Assembly: GCA_022592435.1 (NCBI GenBank)
Contig: JABYQS010000009.1
Coordinates: 248,001 to 312,000 of the forward strand
Reading direction: 5' to 3'
DNA: 64,000 bases
From: Cerioporus squamosus
Lineage: Eukaryota; Basidiomycota; Agaricomycetes; Polyporales; Polyporaceae
Both the position numbers and the translations under genes were made by a program. The notes under the pieces were generated by a model that worked only from the letters and a program-made list of their open reading frames with translations, searched no databases and had not been told where the DNA came from. Shown here piece by piece: positions 12,419 to 22,429 of this stretch; the first letter of the stretch is position 1; the number at the start of each line of letters is the position of its first letter.

Positions 12419-12880
12419 CACCGCATGAGCAGGCCTGCGCAGACGCGTAGAAGGTCTAGGAGACGGTGGAAGTGAGACAGTGAAGAGGTCGTAAGAGGCT
12501 GCGTTCGGCGGCACAGCGAGCGCAAAGTACGCGTTCCCCGCGCCGACGAGGGTCCGTGGAATCCGAGACTCCGAAGTCCTCCGCTGCCACCGTATGTCGA
12601 TATGGCTATCGTTCGTGCGTTCCTTCATTGCACTATCCTCGCAACCGTTCGGAGTCACCATGAGCTGAGATCCTCGTACATTACAATTAGTCTATTCCAT
12701 GACATGTCTACCAGTCAATCAGCGACCGTTCTAGCAAGACGACAGAGAGCTAGGATGACGAGAGTGACTCGAGTATACGTAAGTGAAAAACAAAACACAC
12801 AGCATATGCCAAAGGAGAGTCGACGATGTTGTATATACGCTACGGTGCAATGCAACCACGACGTCCTCCGCGCCCCCCGC
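12419..12880. other. Spacer between SHE9-like gene and P450 reductase
   Basis: This stretch holds the promoter of the SHE9-like gene and the 3' flank of the reductase; both genes run on the minus strand. The frame upstream of the chosen SHE9 start stays open for about 80 codons, but it lacks presequence-like features. I see no separate gene. Confidence 0.4.
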
Positions 12881-15237
12881 TCAACTCCAAACATCCGTGA
12901 GGAACCTGCTCCTCTCCTTGAGCAGCTTGACCTCCGCGGCACCCTCGACCTCCGCACTGCCGCCCTTCGCCTCTCCGAGGATCCTACATAGCGTCTCCTC
13001 GACAGCCTTGCTCATGCTCCGAGCGTCACCGCAGATGTACACGTATCCCTTGCCGTTGAGAATCGCGTCCGCAACGGTCTCGCGGTCCTCCCAGAGCAGG
13101 TCCTGCACGTAGATCTTGCTGCCGTCGGGCTTGTAGACCTCGCGCGAGAACGCACAGCGCAGCGTGAACTTGCCGTGCAGCTCCTTCGCGTACTCGGGCC
13201 ACTCGTCCTTGTACAGGAAGTCCTGCGTCGATGTCCTGCAGCCGAAGTACAAGCGGATGCTGCCCCAGTCGGCAAGACCCTCCGGCCCATTCTTCTCAAT
13301 CGTGCGACGCGCCATCGCGACACGCTCCTGGACGAAGCCACGGAACGGCGCAACACCCTGCAAGAACATGTCAACATGTTGTCATAACCGGAAGGAACAC
13401 GTAAGACTTACAGTACCAGGGCCGATCATGATGACCGGGCTCTTGGGGTTGGTCGGCAGACGGAACGTAGAGCGGCGGACGTGGATAGGGACCTTGTAGA
13501 CAGTCTCCTGCTTGTATGCGCCACGAGGACCCTCGATGGCGTACTTGGGTGTTAAGACACGGGCGGGCGAGTCCTTGCTGTCGATGAAAGGCGCCTCCTC
13601 CCCGTTCGCGGCGTATTTGAGGTTAAGCAGGAAGTTCGAGCCAGTACCGAAGATCCAGCGAGTGCCAACGCGCTCGTTAGCGACAGACTCGTACTTGAGG
13701 ACGACGCAAGTGACGTGAATCGAGTGCGGATGGAGCTTGGGGCTGGATGAGATAGAGTAGTACCGGGGCTGGAGACGGGTAATGGACGAAACGATGATGT
13801 CGAAGGGAATCTTCCACGCCGTAGTGTTCTCGGGAGTGGGAAAGACACTGAGGTCGTCACCCGCTGCGAGCTGAAGGACTTCGCCAAGTTTGAGGCAACC
13901 ATTATGCACGATGTTGCTGTACTCCTCCTTGTTCGTGTTGAGGTTCTTCAGGAAAGCCTCTGCCTCGGGAGTAGGAGCGAACTTCGACAATACGCCAAGA
14001 ATCTGACGACCGGCTACTGCGCTGATGTCAATGTAGTGACGGAGGACGGTGACATATGTGGTGGGGACGGGGAAGGGGACCTTCGCGAGCGCAGGGTCCA
14101 GGGACTCGATCTGGATAACGGTGTCCTTCTTGTCGTGGAGGCCGAGAGCGCAGAGCAGACGCTCAACCTCAGCCTCAGCGTTCGATGGCCAGACGCCGAC
14201 ATGGTCGCCATGCTGATAGGTAATGCCAGAGTTCTCCGTGTTGAGCTCGACGTGAATGCAGCTACGATCAGCGCCCTCACTGAAGAGTTCACGAGCGACG
14301 ATAATGGGGGCCGGATACGGGTTCTTGGCATCGTGGATACCCTTAGACCGAGTGAGAGCACGAGCAGAGAGTTCACCTAATGGGGCGTCAGCATGCATGC
14401 TCAGATTCCCATGACCTCGTTGATACGCACCAAGGTAAACCTTCTCCTGGGGATGGTCCACAACCTCAGTGACCACAAAGTCAGGCGAATCACCACCCTG
14501 GCCTTCTTCGACACCCATGACGCGAGCGAACTCCTCCCACATGCCATCCTTCCACTCGAGGTAGTCCTCTTCCATACTCTTGTCGTCATCACCCTCTCCA
14601 CGCTCGCCGATACGAATGGCTCCCATCTTGGTAAGCTCAGCATCGACGTTGCGAGCGATGAGGTTGTAGTGCTCGTATGTCTTGTTACCGAGACCGAAGA
14701 CGACGTACTTGAGACCCTCCAGCTTGTGCTCGCCGTTAGAGAACTCAAAACTGTCGTCGGAGAGATTCTGGCAGAGAGTGACGGCGTTGTCGGTGGGCTC
14801 GCCCTCGCCGTATGTGGCCATGACGAAGAAGACGCAGCAGTCTTCCGGAACCTGGTCGAGGTTCTCGAAATCGTACTCCTCGGGATCACAGACGAGCGAC
14901 GCGAGGCCAAACTTCTGCTTCGCCTCCTTGGCCAGACGAATTGCGTACTCCTCCGCAGTACCAGTTTGCGAGCCGTAGAAGATGACGATGCGTTTTTTCT
15001 GCGGACACGTTGCACTGCGTTAGAATACGGCAGGAACAACAGAAAGGGGTTGCAACTCACGCCTTCCTTCATCTTCGCGATGAAGTCCCGAGGGTTCCCT
15101 CCGCCAGCATTCGCTTTTGATGAGGATGTGGGGACAGTCTTGGGCTTTGAGGCAGCAAACAGCTGATCACGGAAGAGGTACACCGCCGCGAGGATCACCC
15201 CGAGGGCGAGGACGACGATGTCGGACGAGGACGCCAT
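12881..15237 (-). CDS. cpr1: NADPH-cytochrome P450 reductase
   Basis: Diflavin reductase of the endoplasmic reticulum that passes electrons from NADPH through FAD and FMN to cytochrome P450s, squalene epoxidase and related enzymes. The start at 15237 gives an N-terminal anchor (DIVVLALGVILAAVYLF). FMN domain motifs are YGSQTGTAEEYA, ATYGEGEPTDNA and FGLGNKTYEHYN. The linker and FAD domain include GELSARALTRSKG, YQHGDHVGVWPSN and RYYSISSSP. The NADPH domain has GPGTGVAPFRGF across an intron near 13375-13410, then LYFGCR and VYICGDARSMSK. The C-terminus FLTDVWS has the expected Trp next to the end. I see introns near 15000-15060, 14388-14441 and 13375-13410. The middle one is 54 bases long with no in-frame stop, so retention would add 18 residues. 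The length, about 730 residues, is normal. Confidence 0.95.
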
Positions 15238-16652
15238 GGTCGAAGACGTCGATGTCTACGACAATGCGACAAGGGAGAAGGAGAAAACGAGGGGGAGGGA
15301 GGGGAGGGACAGACGTGGACGCCTGAAGTGGAGGTCGTAAAAGCTGGGACAAGCACTCGAAGCGCGGCGAGTTATATCGTATCAAAGTCGACCCAAATGC
15401 GGTAAATCAGACGAGTGTATTGACTATTTCTGCTTATGTGAGCGCAAGCGCCCGTCCGATCTGGCGACACGCTCACTTTCAGCGGGTGCCCAGCACTGTC
15501 GGCTCTATGACCGCCGACACGTTTCGTAGCAATCTTTACGTGCTCTACGTCTGCATCGTTGAACGATGAACGTTGGATGTCGCGTACGGTTAAAGTGAAG
15601 AATGTTGCCTGGTACACCCATCGTATCCCACGCCGTCCACCTTGTTCTCACAGCAAACGCTACTACGCGTCTCCGAGATATGCGGGATTCGCCCCGGAAC
15701 CAAAACCACGTCAGACTGCAGCTGTCACCGGCTTACCTTGAGCCAGTGAGTATGTACCAGGAGTGACGTTTACGAGGCCGTGCTCCCGATGGCGTCGGTA
15801 CGTCTTTCAGACATATAGGGAGTCAGTATCATTCGATGACTGGTGCTGCGTAGCCCGGATACTTCACCGTCTGACCGCAGCGCGGCGACATTCCCCGGAA
15901 CCAGAATCTCGCGCAGGCTTAGCAGGCACGATAGCGACACTGGGTTCCATGCAGATCATGATACAGTCCTCTAGCAATGACATCAGCCTAACAGCAAGCC
16001 TAACAGGGTGCCAAATCATCGCCAAAAATGACCGACCGGTATTTAGGAGAAGACACCCACGCGGTACGTTCTCTCTCCGTGCAGCCCTTGTAGCCTGTAG
16101 GCCATGACAGAGGCCAAGAGAGAATGCTGAGAAGCTGCTTGAAACAAGTATAACCCCTGCAAATGTTTGACGTTTAACTGCGCCCTGCTTGGTTTCAGAG
16201 TGTTCGCGGCCCGTGGACTGGACATAACGAGCCTCCTCTTCTCTATCTTCGAATATCGTGAAGCAGCCGGGGTTGTTGCAGAAGCTGGGAGCACAATCGC
16301 CGCCGCCGGGAGATTGAACGAATGCAACGCCAGAACCCGGAATTGCCGAGGAAACGGTGCTAAGTTTTCATGTCGTAGCCTCCAAGCCCCGGAATTCAGG
16401 AGGCACGAGCAGCCGGCATACTTTCTTGCAAGCTGCGAAGGAGGTGGGAGAGCACAAGGAGCGCAACTAGAGAGCAATTGCAACGCGCGCGTCGTGCCGT
16501 CATCATGGGCGCCAAGTTGAAGCAAAACGACGATCGAAATCTGAGATTTAGCCAGGCTAAGCTTCAACCGTGCTTGCTTTTCTTCCGTACACCTCCAGTA
16601 TCCTCGAACTACATAGGCCTCGTCACCGTTATCCTCAGTTTTAGGAAATAAC
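15238..16652. other. Divergent intergenic region
   Basis: About 1.4 kb between two divergent genes, the reductase (minus) and the YAE1-like gene (plus). The first 150 bases hold the reductase 5' flank, with an ATATAA stretch near 15370. A 229-codon minus-strand frame at 16043-16732 overlaps the YAE1 start and has no motif, so I do not call it a gene. Confidence 0.4.
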
Positions 16653-17362
16653 ATGGACGACGAAGCACTTTGGAGCAGCGATCCGGAGGTTCTGCGCGAT
16701 TCCGAATGGGACAAGATTTCCTCCGACTTCACGAACGTACGTCCTCACTTCTCCCGCCTTTCCCCATTCAGCGTCACGTACTCACCGGCCTCGACGTGCA
16801 GGCAGGCTATCGCGAGGGCATAACCGCCGGAAAAGAGGGTGCTCTCCAAGAGGGCTTCGACGACGGCTTCGCACGAGTTGGCGCACCCATCGGACGCGAA
16901 CTGGGTATCCTCCGGGGGCTCTGCTCTGCTCTCCTCGCCTTCCTTGCCCGTCCTGTCCCTGCCTCCTCACCCTTTTCATCCTCTCAACATAGTCACGACT
17001 CTGCCCTTGCGAATGAAGTGCGCGAGATCGCAGCCGCCCTCGCGAACGTTCGCTTCTCAGACATCGCCCCGCCGGACCTCGATGCAATCGCACACGCCCG
17101 AGAACACCTAGAGTCTTCCAACACCATGGACGAGGACGATGACGCCGCGGACCTGACGGATCCCGCGAAGCTCAATGAGGAGATCAAAGACAAGCGGGAC
17201 ATGGAGAGCCTCGAGGACCTCATGGCGCGAATGGGTGCCCCCGGCACAACGTCGAGTGTCTCCCCTGCCCCTGCCCGGCCGACCGCGAACGACGTTGCCC
17301 GGTTGAAAGAGCGTCTGATGGGCATCGCACAGGGGCTCAGGTTGGCCTTACAATGGAGTTGA
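16653..17362 (+). CDS. yae1: YAE1-like Fe-S assembly adaptor
   Basis: YAE1 works with LTO1 to bring the ABC protein Rli1/ABCE1 to the cytosolic Fe-S targeting complex. Exon 1 from 16653 reads MDDEALWSSDPEVLRDSEWD and ends SSDFTN at a GTACGT donor. After a short intron ending GACGTGCAG the protein continues AGYREGITAGKEGALQEGFD and DGFARVGAPIGRELGILRG. This is the Yae1_N deca-GX3-like repeat pattern, Gly-Tyr-Arg-Glu-Gly then Gly-Lys-Glu and Gly-Phe-Asp. The rest is an acidic, less conserved tail (MDEDDDAADLTDPAKLNEE; MESLEDLMARMG) ending at the stop at 17360-17362. The gene is divergent from the P450 reductase and convergent with the ZNG1-like gene. Confidence 0.85.
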
Positions 17363-17876
17363 CATCGCCGCGGAGGTCTGCTACATGTCACTTGGGGGCT
17401 CTGACCCCGTGCTTGGCGAAGGACTCAGTCCTTCAAGCCCATCACTCGGTCTCACTTGGGGCCCGGGGGATGTATCGGTCACGCTTGGGGAAAGTACTTG
17501 CATCCGAGGTACGTATAACGTACTCTCGATTTGCACCTCCAGCTCACACACAGATCGCAGCCTCACCGATGCGGATGTGCGCGAGAGCGCGTCAGGCGAG
17601 GAGACATCGCCTTTACGGCAACGTAAGGTATGTCGTCTTCCATGCAGAGGGGTCAATGTTGCTGACGCGTCTTCAGAAGAACAGGCGGCGCTCAGTCGTC
17701 AGATTAGCACAAATCACACGCCGGCGGCCGAGTGTGAGGAGTGTGAGCAAGGCGTTGACGGGTTGAGGGATGCGGAGTTGGGTTCAAGTACAAATAACCT
17801 CACAGTTGCGAGCCTGTGAATGAGACTTGCGAGCCATTCTACGAGACGGACCAGGTTCGCACGACGTAGGACGGGA
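17363..17876. other. Convergent 3' intergenic region
   Basis: Lies between the stop codons of the YAE1-like (plus) and ZNG1-like (minus) genes. A plus-strand frame at 17385-17819 is open for 144 codons but has low-complexity Ser/Gly content and no motif. It may be 3' untranslated sequence. Confidence 0.4.
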
Positions 17877-19555
17877 CTACGCAATGTTCAGATGCTCTAC
17901 TAGACTACGTCTCACATTTTCGTCGAGCCCCTTCCCTATGAAAACCAGCTTCCCTGTGTCCGGCAACCCGAGCTCCTCCTCGCCACCTTGTTCAACCTTG
18001 GAGATCTCGTACAAGTTCCTCACGCCCTGCAGCACATACAGCTCTCCGGTGTTGGTCACGAAGAGCCCCTTGCAGCGCAGGATCTCGAGTGCACTGGAAG
18101 CGTCACCGGAGGTTCCTGGCAGCTGCTTCTCCCAGAGAACAGTCCTGATCCATACGTCGAGCCGCTCCATCTGGTCCTCAGTGAGCTTGGGGCAGTCGAT
18201 TTGCAGACTTGAGATACCGCGGAGTTCGTAGTGCGTTGGGGCTTTATCATGCTTATGATCATGATGGTCGTGATTGTGATCGTGAGGATGGTCGCATGTC
18301 GACTTGGAGTGTGCAAGGGTCTCGTGTAGTATCTGGCGAGACGAATATGCATCGACACCGATGATGTGCTTCAGGTCTATCTCTCCGCGAACGGTCCGAT
18401 AGAGGGACGCTGCTGGGTTGACCCCTTTGATGATTTCCTCCGTTGCGTCCACTTCCGCAGGAGACACCAAGTCGACCTTGTTGAGCAGGATAACGTCCGC
18501 CGCGGCGATTTGCCTAGGTAGATTCAGTGAAAGACGATATAGCCAAATGCCTTACGTGCGAATAGACATGGAACATACCGTAGGCTCTCACCGATCCCGT
18601 CCGCAGCATGGTCTTCTTCCATTTGCTAGGTTTAAGTCGTTCTAGGTCACCGGTACAGTGATATGCGGACTGAGCTCACCTGTCGGCCAAACACCGCGTC
18701 GACCACGCACACAACACCATCGAGGTGTATCTCGCGTCCAAGTCCCATCGAGTACTCTTCGTTCTGCCAGAACATAGATGCTATAGGACCTGGACTATGA
18801 CGTCAGCGTCTACGGAACAGTGCAGCTCGATGTCCAACATACCAGGATCTGCCAGCCCTGTTGTCTCCAGGAGGATGTGATCAAACGCGCCTTTGCGTTG
18901 CATGAGCTTCTCAATGGCAGCAACGCCTGTGTCCTTGATGCTACAGCATAGACAACCATTCGCGAGCTCTAGGAACTCCTCCGTCTGTTGGTTGGGATCA
19001 TCGGGGGACGAAACGTTGATAGTTTTGGCTATACAGCAGGTTGGTATGGCATGGCCGCGTGGGTATGCATTGAAGTATCACGGGATGCGGAGAAGACGCA
19101 CCCTCGATGTCCTGTATGGCGGCAGTCCCGCTCCTTACTTAGAGTTTGGCGACACATGAGATATAAGCCCCTGCTTACAGCCGTGTCCCCGAACTCGTTC
19201 ATTATGACCGCTATCCGGTACCCATGTCGCTCTGTCAAAATCCGCCTGTGTATGTACCCCCGCGTGTCAGCACTCGCGCCCCTCCACCATCAAGCCCAAG
19301 CTCGACAGGATGATCACGGCACGCACCGGACAAGTGTCGATTTCCCAGCACCAAGGAACCCGCAGATGATGGTCAAAGGCACCGTTCGTGGCGGTCCGCC
19401 CTCCGCCGAGCCATTGTTTACAATCGGTCCCGAAAGGCCTTCCGGGGAGTCCTCAGGCTTTGTAGTGTCGAGAAGCTCGCTGCGCGCCCTTAGTCTCGCG
19501 TCGCGCCGCACAGACCAAGAGAGAATGCGTACGGGATATCGTCGTTGTCATCCAT
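17877..19555 (-). CDS. zng1: ZNG1/CobW-type zinc metallochaperone GTPase
   Basis: COG0523 GTPase of the ZNG1 (CBWD) group, which delivers zinc to client proteins such as methionine aminopeptidase. The start at 19555 gives MDDNDDIP, joined across a small intron to [15 protein letters not shown] and then [19 protein letters not shown], the Walker A motif. Further exons give [15 protein letters not shown], then a metal-binding CxCC motif in [12 protein letters not shown] and Walker B-like [12 protein letters not shown]. The last exon has [14 protein letters not shown] and a histidine-rich loop ([15 protein letters not shown]) likely to bind zinc. It ends with the CobW C-terminal domain ([32 protein letters not shown]). 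The start was chosen for the MDD(N/D)DIP N-terminus. It stands back to back with the STYX-like gene, 254 bases away, so the two may share a promoter region. Confidence 0.9.
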
Positions 19556-19809
19556 GGCTCGCAAAGATCGCGTCGGTGATGCCTGTCGGGTCGCTGAGAA
19601 GATACAAATGGCTGCGGCGAAGTCGTTTGTTCGAGGTGGCTGAACAAGAAAGAGCCGCGATCGGGCGTTTCCCCGCGCCTCGTCCCGTACCGAGCGCAGG
19701 GCCCGCGGCCGTAGCCGCCTGGTAGCTACCTTAGACCTCTTCCCCCTCCCTCTCGCTAATCTCCTCCTGGCCCTTCATCTCTGCACTCTCCTTTTCACCC
19801 CCTACTCTG

Positions 19810-20900
19810 ATGGACGCCACCGCCTACACGCAAGACCAGCTGCGCGAGCTCATTCAGGGCCCCTCTGATGTCGAGTGGACGTGCGTCTGGGGAATGCATG
19901 GCCAGCCACAACGGACTATGAGTCTGACCTCCTGCCTCTATTTGCCAGCTATGAGATGCGGCGACAGTGTCAAGAGATCCTGCCGCGTCTCTTCCTTGGA
20001 CCTCTACAGGCTTCGAAGTCTTTGGAGACGCTCCAGTCCCTCGGCATCACGCATGTGTACGTCGCACTTTAGCCATGAGCACCGTTCCGGCGCCATGTTT
20101 CGACGGAGCTGAACTCTCGCGTGACGCTGTCCAGTGTCTGTATTCGTGATGCGAAGGAGGCGTTCTCGGTGCGGCCGCGGTTTCCTGACCACTTCCAGTA
20201 TATGGTCCTGGACGTGCAGGACAGCGAGGAGCAGAACTTGATCCGTCTCTTCCCTCAGTGAGTGACAATTGTCTCCCTTCCTTCGCATAACGGACCGACG
20301 CCAACTACCTGTACCTAATTGCGCGGGTACGCTCTAGGGCGAAGCAGTTCATTGACGACGCGATCGCGAAAGGAGGATGCGTCTTGGTTCATTGTAATGG
20401 TACGCGCCACATTGATCCCTTTACGCGCCATGCCGCTGCTCAAGGCCGTGATGCTGCGGCTATAGGTGGCATAAGCCTCTCGCCTTCCTTCGTTGTCATG
20501 TACACCATGCAATACTACGGGCTCTCGTGGGAAGACGCGCTGCACTTGGTGCAGAACCGGAGGTACTGCATCTCACCCAACGGCGGCTTCATGACCCAAA
20601 TCAAGGTCAGTATCGCTGTCGAAGCTGTTGTCTAAACGCTAAGTTTCTCCACCTCGCTTGATGCAGGAGTACGAGTCGATCTACAAGGCCAAGAACGCGA
20701 TTGCCTCCCACCCACAGCAGCGCATCGTCTCCGTACGCCGGAAGCGCTCGGATGAGGATGACGAGGACCATATCCAGCGGTACCGTATACTCTTTTTCCG
20801 TGCATATACGCACGCCTTCTGACACGCAGACAACAGGGAGGGCGAGCGCACCAAACGGATACTCATGGACGACGATGACGACGACGCGATGGAGACGTAA
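19810..20900 (+). CDS. STYX-like dual-specificity phosphatase fold protein, probable pseudophosphatase
   Basis: Member of the dual-specificity phosphatase fold family nearest to STYX. STYX binds phosphorylated partners without catalysing dephosphorylation. Exon 1 gives MDATAYTQDQLRELIQGPSD and VEW, then YEMRRQCQEILPRLFLGPLQ, LETLQSLGITHV, CIRDAKEAFSVRPRFPDHFQ and YMVLDVQDSEEQNLIRLFPQ. The P-loop, split by an intron, is VLVHCNGGISLS. The Cys of the HCX5R signature is kept, but the Arg position is Leu. After it come SFVVMYTMQYYGLSWEDALH, YCISPNGGFMTQIK and EYESIYKAKNAI, which match STYX closely. The last exon is a short acidic tail (ILMDDDDDDAMET). All six introns fit GT-AG in frame. Loss of the P-loop Arg predicts little or no phosphatase activity. 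Confidence 0.85.
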
Positions 20901-22429
20901 TCGCGTCCGTCCGCACACGCTACCTGTTCTGTTGCTGTCCTGCCCGGTATCCTACCTGCATCTCGATAATCCGTATTGCACAAGTTTTTGGTCCTGATGC
21001 TGTCTACACTGTTTATAACTCATGCTGAATGGGAATTAGCTGTCTATCTCGCCGTCGACTTGCGCTGACACCAATGCGCACCTTCAGTTCTCTAGTTCTC
21101 GAGATGTTCGGACATACTGATACTATGGGATATTTCGGATGATGGCGGTGGACTGGCCGCTTGCTAGTGGGGCCTCGTTCCCCGTGGACAACTTCTGAAT
21201 ATGTGAGTACTCGGTCCGCTAGTTCACAGGCGTCTAGAATGCGTTGGGACCCTGCAATGAATGAGTACTGAAATTCTCGTCCTCGTAGAGATTCCCCTTG
21301 TGCAATCATGTGGCCATCGCCGCGTACTTGTCAGCAGGCATCGCTGCCGGTGCCTTACGGTACGGCTATAGTCCAAGTGAAAGCGCTTGGTGACCTCGTG
21401 CTCATACCGTGAGGTTCTCGCATGGTGGTTTGTGGACGGCAGGAGTTGCTTCGGACCCTGACATGAAACAACATCGGGGACTTTGGAAGGCTCTGTGGGT
21501 GAGTTCCGTTGCATTTCCCGGTGCCCTTCTATCGCTTCGTGGCTTAACCCCACATGCGGATGATTCATGGGCCGCCACGACACCGGACCGCGCCGACAGC
21601 GTGAAGAGACGATAGGACGGTTTCGGGGATCGGCGGTACATACGAGGTGATGTCCACTGTGCTTGCATTCTTTTGACTTTGTGCACACTCACTTCGTTTT
21701 GGGCAGTCCTCGGGATATCATGAAGCTGCAACGCAGGCTGATGACGCATCCGACGTACCGGAACTAGGATCTGCTGTTCGATTTCCGGTTCACTGTTCCC
21801 TTATCCTCGAAGGCTCACGTCATTCTTGGGATAGCAATTCGTCCACTCAAGCCGATGCTGAAGTATGATAGCCACCACGCCCCGTTCCTTGTGACCTCGC
21901 TGCCATAATCGAGGAATCTGACAACGATTCGATTCCTTCACATTAACAGCCATCCGCTAAGCATGTCTGCTACGCAACAAATTTGGCAGTGGCAACATCC
22001 AGACCTACCCGATTGGCCTACCTGAGGTCTCGTCTCACCAGCGGTATGTGATCACTCAGGGTCAGCGATAGATGTTTCAATAACTCTGATGCGTTACAGT
22101 GCTGAGACTCAACCATGTATATCCTGCTATGATCGTCATCTTTGCGATCCGATTGTGCCGATGGGCCATAAAGATTCCGGAGGTGGCACTCTTTGAACCA
22201 CCACGCACCGCACATATGACAGCTTCTAGTCTCTGGAGAACTCCGCTGCATGGACCCTAGGCCACCAGGAACCGTTTGAGTTGTTCATACCTGCAGGTGT
22301 GGTTTTCTCGGTTTCTGCCGATGGTCTGTCCTTTCAGTCTCATGTGGTGACAGCACCCCTCTATTGCTATACGATAAATAGCATACGCCTGGTACCGCAA
22401 CCCATCGAGCCTCCAGCACCCGCCGTGCA
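20901..22429. other. Intergenic region
   Basis: About 1.5 kb of lower-GC sequence with short overlapping frames on both strands; the longest is 154 codons at 21224-21688 (minus). None has a recognisable motif. The last 100 bases probably hold the promoter of the gene that starts at 22430. Confidence 0.4.

Noticed and set aside
16043..16732. 229-codon minus-strand open frame
   Set aside because: Overlaps the well-supported YAE1-like start on the other strand and shows no family motif.
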